The notes under the pieces: model-generated | Told to the model about the DNA's origin: nothing | The model's input: the letters and a program-made list of their open reading frames with translations, nothing else | The model's database searches: none | Program-made: the position numbers and the translations under genes | From: Eubacteriales bacterium | Lineage (GTDB): Bacteria; Bacillota; Clostridia; Lachnospirales; Lachnospiraceae | Direction of reading: 5' to 3' | Assembly: GCA_030524745.1 (NCBI GenBank) | Contig: JAUNGC010000002.1 | Span: forward strand, 1 to 64,000 | DNA: 64,000 nucleotides | Part shown: piece by piece, positions 61,790 to 64,000 of the stretch | How positions within the stretch are numbered: the stretch's first letter is position 1 | Layout: every line of letters begins with the position of its first letter

Positions 61790-63476
61790 TTGGAAAAGAA
61801 AGAGAAAGGCTGGTTTTCCTGTTTGTTAAGCTATACAGAAGGCAGCAGGGGGAAGCTGGCGGGATCTGTGGCGCTGTCCGTCATCAGCGTTGTCTCCGGA
61901 CTTGCGCCGTATTACTGTGTTTATAAGCTGATAGAAAGCTTTCTGGAGGGGCGGCTGAGCGGCTGCGGTGATCTGGTGCTGGTGCGGCTGGGCTTTGTTT
62001 GCATATGCGGTGAAAGTGGTTTGCTTCGGCTTATCCACCGGGCTGTCCCACTATGCGGCCTATCATATTCTGGAACAGCTTAGATTGCGGGTGGCGGACC
62101 GGTTTTTGCATGCGCCGCTGGGGGAGGTGAACGCTCATTCCATCGGGGAGATCAAAAACATCATGGTGGATAAAATCGAGGATATCGAGCCGCCGCTGGC
62201 CCATATGATACCGGAAGGTTCGGGACATATTATGCTTCCGCTGGCAAGTATCGTGGCGCTGGCGCTGGTCGATTGGCGCATCGCGCTGGCGTCTTTGGTG
62301 ACGGTTCCCTTTTCCGCGGTCTGCATGGCGCTGACCTTTTGGATCAGCGGCAAAAATTTTGACAAATACAATGCGTCCAACGCTTACATGAACAGCGCGA
62401 TCGTGGAATATATAGAAGGAATCGAGGTAATCAAGGCGTTTGGGCGAAGCGGCGTTTCCTATGAAAAATATGCGGACGCCATTCATTCTTATAAAACCTT
62501 TGTGGTAAAATGGATGACCTCCACCTGGGTGACCATGAAACTGGCTTTCGCCCTGTTTCCGTCAACCCTTCTGGGAACGCTTCCGGTCTGTCTGGCGCTT
62601 GGCGCCTCGGGAGCGGTCACCGTAGCGCAGGCGGCGCTGGGCGTCATGCTTTCCATGTCCATGGTCACCTCTCTTGCGAAGCTGGAGGTGTTCTTAAACA
62701 GCATAAAAAGCGTGCAGCTTACGGTGGAGGAATTGCAGCAATATCTGGAAATGCCTTCTCTGCCGGAACCGGAAAGGCAGGCGGAGGTGAAAGGATATGA
62801 TGTGGAACTTTCAGATGTGAGATTTTCCTATTCCGGGGAGAAGAAGGATGAAGTGCTGCATGGGATCGATCTGAAGCTTCCCCAGGGGAGTTTTGCCGCG
62901 CTGGTAGGACCTTCCGGCGGCGGAAAATCCACGGTAGCGAAGCTGATCGCCCGATTCTGGGACGTGTCGGACGGGGAAATCAGAATCGGCGGCGTCAATA
63001 TAAAGGATATGCCTTTGTCCCAGCTTTCGGACATGGTCAGCTTCGTGACCCAGGACAATTTCTTGTTCGGCTGTTCGCTGATGGAAAATATCAGGCTGGG
63101 AAATCCGAAGGCCAGCGATGAAGAGGTATATAAAGCGGCAAAGGCGGCCTGCTGCGAGGAATTTATCGAAAAGCTGCCTTGGGGATATCAGACTCCGGCA
63201 GGGGAGGCGGGAAAGCGTCTTTCCGGAGGAGAAAAACAGCGAATCGCAATCGCCCGCATGATCCTGAAAAACGCGCCGGTCGTGATTCTGGACGAGGCGA
63301 CGGCTTTTACGGATCCGGAGAATGAGGAAAAAATACAACGCAGCATTGCCGCTTTGACGAAAGGAAAAACGCTGCTGGTGATCGCCCACCGCCTGTCCAC
63401 GATCCGGCAGGCTCATATCGGCGCAAAGGATTGGGCTGTTTTGGCGTCAGGAAAGGAGGAGGAGGCTCATGTTTAA
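61790..63476 (+). pseudogene. ABC exporter (permease-ATPase), frameshifted in the first helices
   Basis: The N-terminus (TTG start at 61790 after AAAGGAG) reads through the first transmembrane helix to about 61975. From there the homologous sequence continues in another frame (A-V-K-V-V-C-F-G-L-S-T-G-L-S-H-Y) up to 63476. One base too many or too few in the repetitive CTGGTGCTGGTGCGGCTGGG stretch explains it. The ATPase part is complete: Walker A G-P-S-G-G-G-K-S-T, signature L-S-G-G-E-K-Q-R, Walker B V-V-I-L-D-E-A-T. It resembles YbtP-type half transporters. It may be a real mutation or a base-calling error. Confidence 0.8.
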
Positions 63477-64000
63477 GACGGTTCGGCGCATCATAAGCTG
63501 GTGCGGGGATTTTAAGGGAAAGCTGTATACCGGTTTTGTGTTTTCCTTTTTTTCCACCTGGTTTGCGGCTATGCCCGTGATGGTGGCAGCCTATACCATA
63601 GGGATGTTGATGGAGGATGCAAGGGGCAACGAGGTCTTTGATCCGAAGTGGATCGGTTTGAGTCTGGGAATCATTGCGATTTTTGTGTTTCTGCGGTTTT
63701 TATTTGATTATATGCGGGCGAAGTTTCAGGAAACCATCAGCTATGAACTGGCGGCGAGAGACCGTCTTGCGGTGGGCGACGCGCTCAAACGGGTTTCGCT
63801 GGGCTATTTTCAGCAGGTGAATACGGGAAATATTTTAAACAGCGTCACGACGGGACTGAATACCCTGGAAACGATGGGGATGCGCATGATCGATAACTTT
63901 GTGGGCGGCTATTTGAACTTTCTTTGCATTTTTCTGTGTCTGCTGTTTTTTGCCCCCGGCGTTTCTCTGATCGCGCTGGCGGGAGGCGGGCTGTCCTTTT
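63469..64000 (+). CDS. ABC exporter half transporter, cut by the window end
   Basis: The ATG at 63469 overlaps the previous stop by eight bases. The visible 177 residues are the start of an ABC transmembrane domain: two hydrophobic segments, then L-A-A-R-D-R-L-A-V-G-D-A-L, typical of the first cytoplasmic loop, and further helices. The ATPase domain must lie beyond 64000. It forms a likely heterodimer with the preceding protein. Confidence 0.85.
   Translation, partial: MFKTVRRIISWCGDFKGKLYTGFVFSFFSTWFAAMPVMVAAYTIGMLMEDARGNEVFDPKWIGLSLGIIAIFVFLRFLFDYMRAKFQETISYELAARDRLAVGDALKRVSLGYFQQVNTGNILNSVTTGLNTLETMGMRMIDNFVGGYLNFLCIFLCLLFFAPGVSLIALAGGGLSF

Overview
The window looks like the chromosome of an obligately anaerobic, low-to-mid GC Firmicute of the Clostridia, most likely family Lachnospiraceae. 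The signs are strong AGGAGG-type ribosome sites, tRNAs without an encoded CCA, LplB/YtcP-type sugar ABC systems, ROK proteins, flavodoxin-like lipoproteins, a glycyl radical enzyme, iron alcohol dehydrogenases and an IS1182-type element. Species cannot be named from the sequence.

Layout. 1-695: a tRNA cluster (Asn, Glu, Met, Asp, Leu) closed by a terminator. 945-7240: a worn region of redox genes with one intact flavodoxin lipoprotein, one intact aldo/keto reductase, a hydrolase and a cupin, mixed with remnants of an iron alcohol dehydrogenase, an SDR, an aldo/keto reductase, two lipoproteins and a DUF4405 membrane protein. 7302-11197: a set of membrane or envelope genes (papain-like amidase, two 25-26 residue hydrophobic peptides, a radical SAM protein, two multi-pass membrane proteins and a repeat protein); three of its transcription units share one upstream motif. 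11359-22719: better preserved relatives of the first region: LysR regulators, hydrolase lipoprotein, two YqhD-like dehydrogenases, flavin reductase, two aldo/keto reductases, carboxymuconolactone decarboxylase-like protein, RibD-C reductase and full-length DUF4405. 22730-26146: a MATE exporter behind an attenuator, then fragments of cytidylate-kinase-like genes and a broken MATE-kinase fusion. 26336-27171: an ATC-hydrolase family gene.

27210-40385 is a glycan locus with divergent operons. One arm has DUF4091, PHP hydrolase and GH3; the other has an ABC importer, ROK repressor, ROK sugar kinase, GH4 and a glucosamine-6-phosphate deaminase-like protein. Two matching AT-rich operators lie just downstream of the two divergent promoters. 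40423-51905 is a LacI-controlled fructoside locus: ABC importer, glycyl radical enzyme, its activase and two GH32 enzymes, one with a LamG-like N-terminus and an altered nucleophile position. 52130-54880 holds an AraC regulator, a structured non-coding stretch with three 69-bp tandem repeats, and an IS1182-like element whose transposase has a nonsense codon. 54915-64000 holds an iron alcohol dehydrogenase, an unrecognised 364-residue protein with a 1039-residue LamG-membrane-transglutaminase-like partner, an AraC regulator, and a pair of ABC exporters, the first frameshifted and the second cut by the window end.

The most promising unexplained systems are the glycyl radical enzyme inside the fructoside locus, the LamG/transglutaminase-like pair at 56384-60608, and the co-regulated small-membrane-protein cluster at 7302-11197. 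The first 26 kb also records serial duplication and deletion of redox operons.
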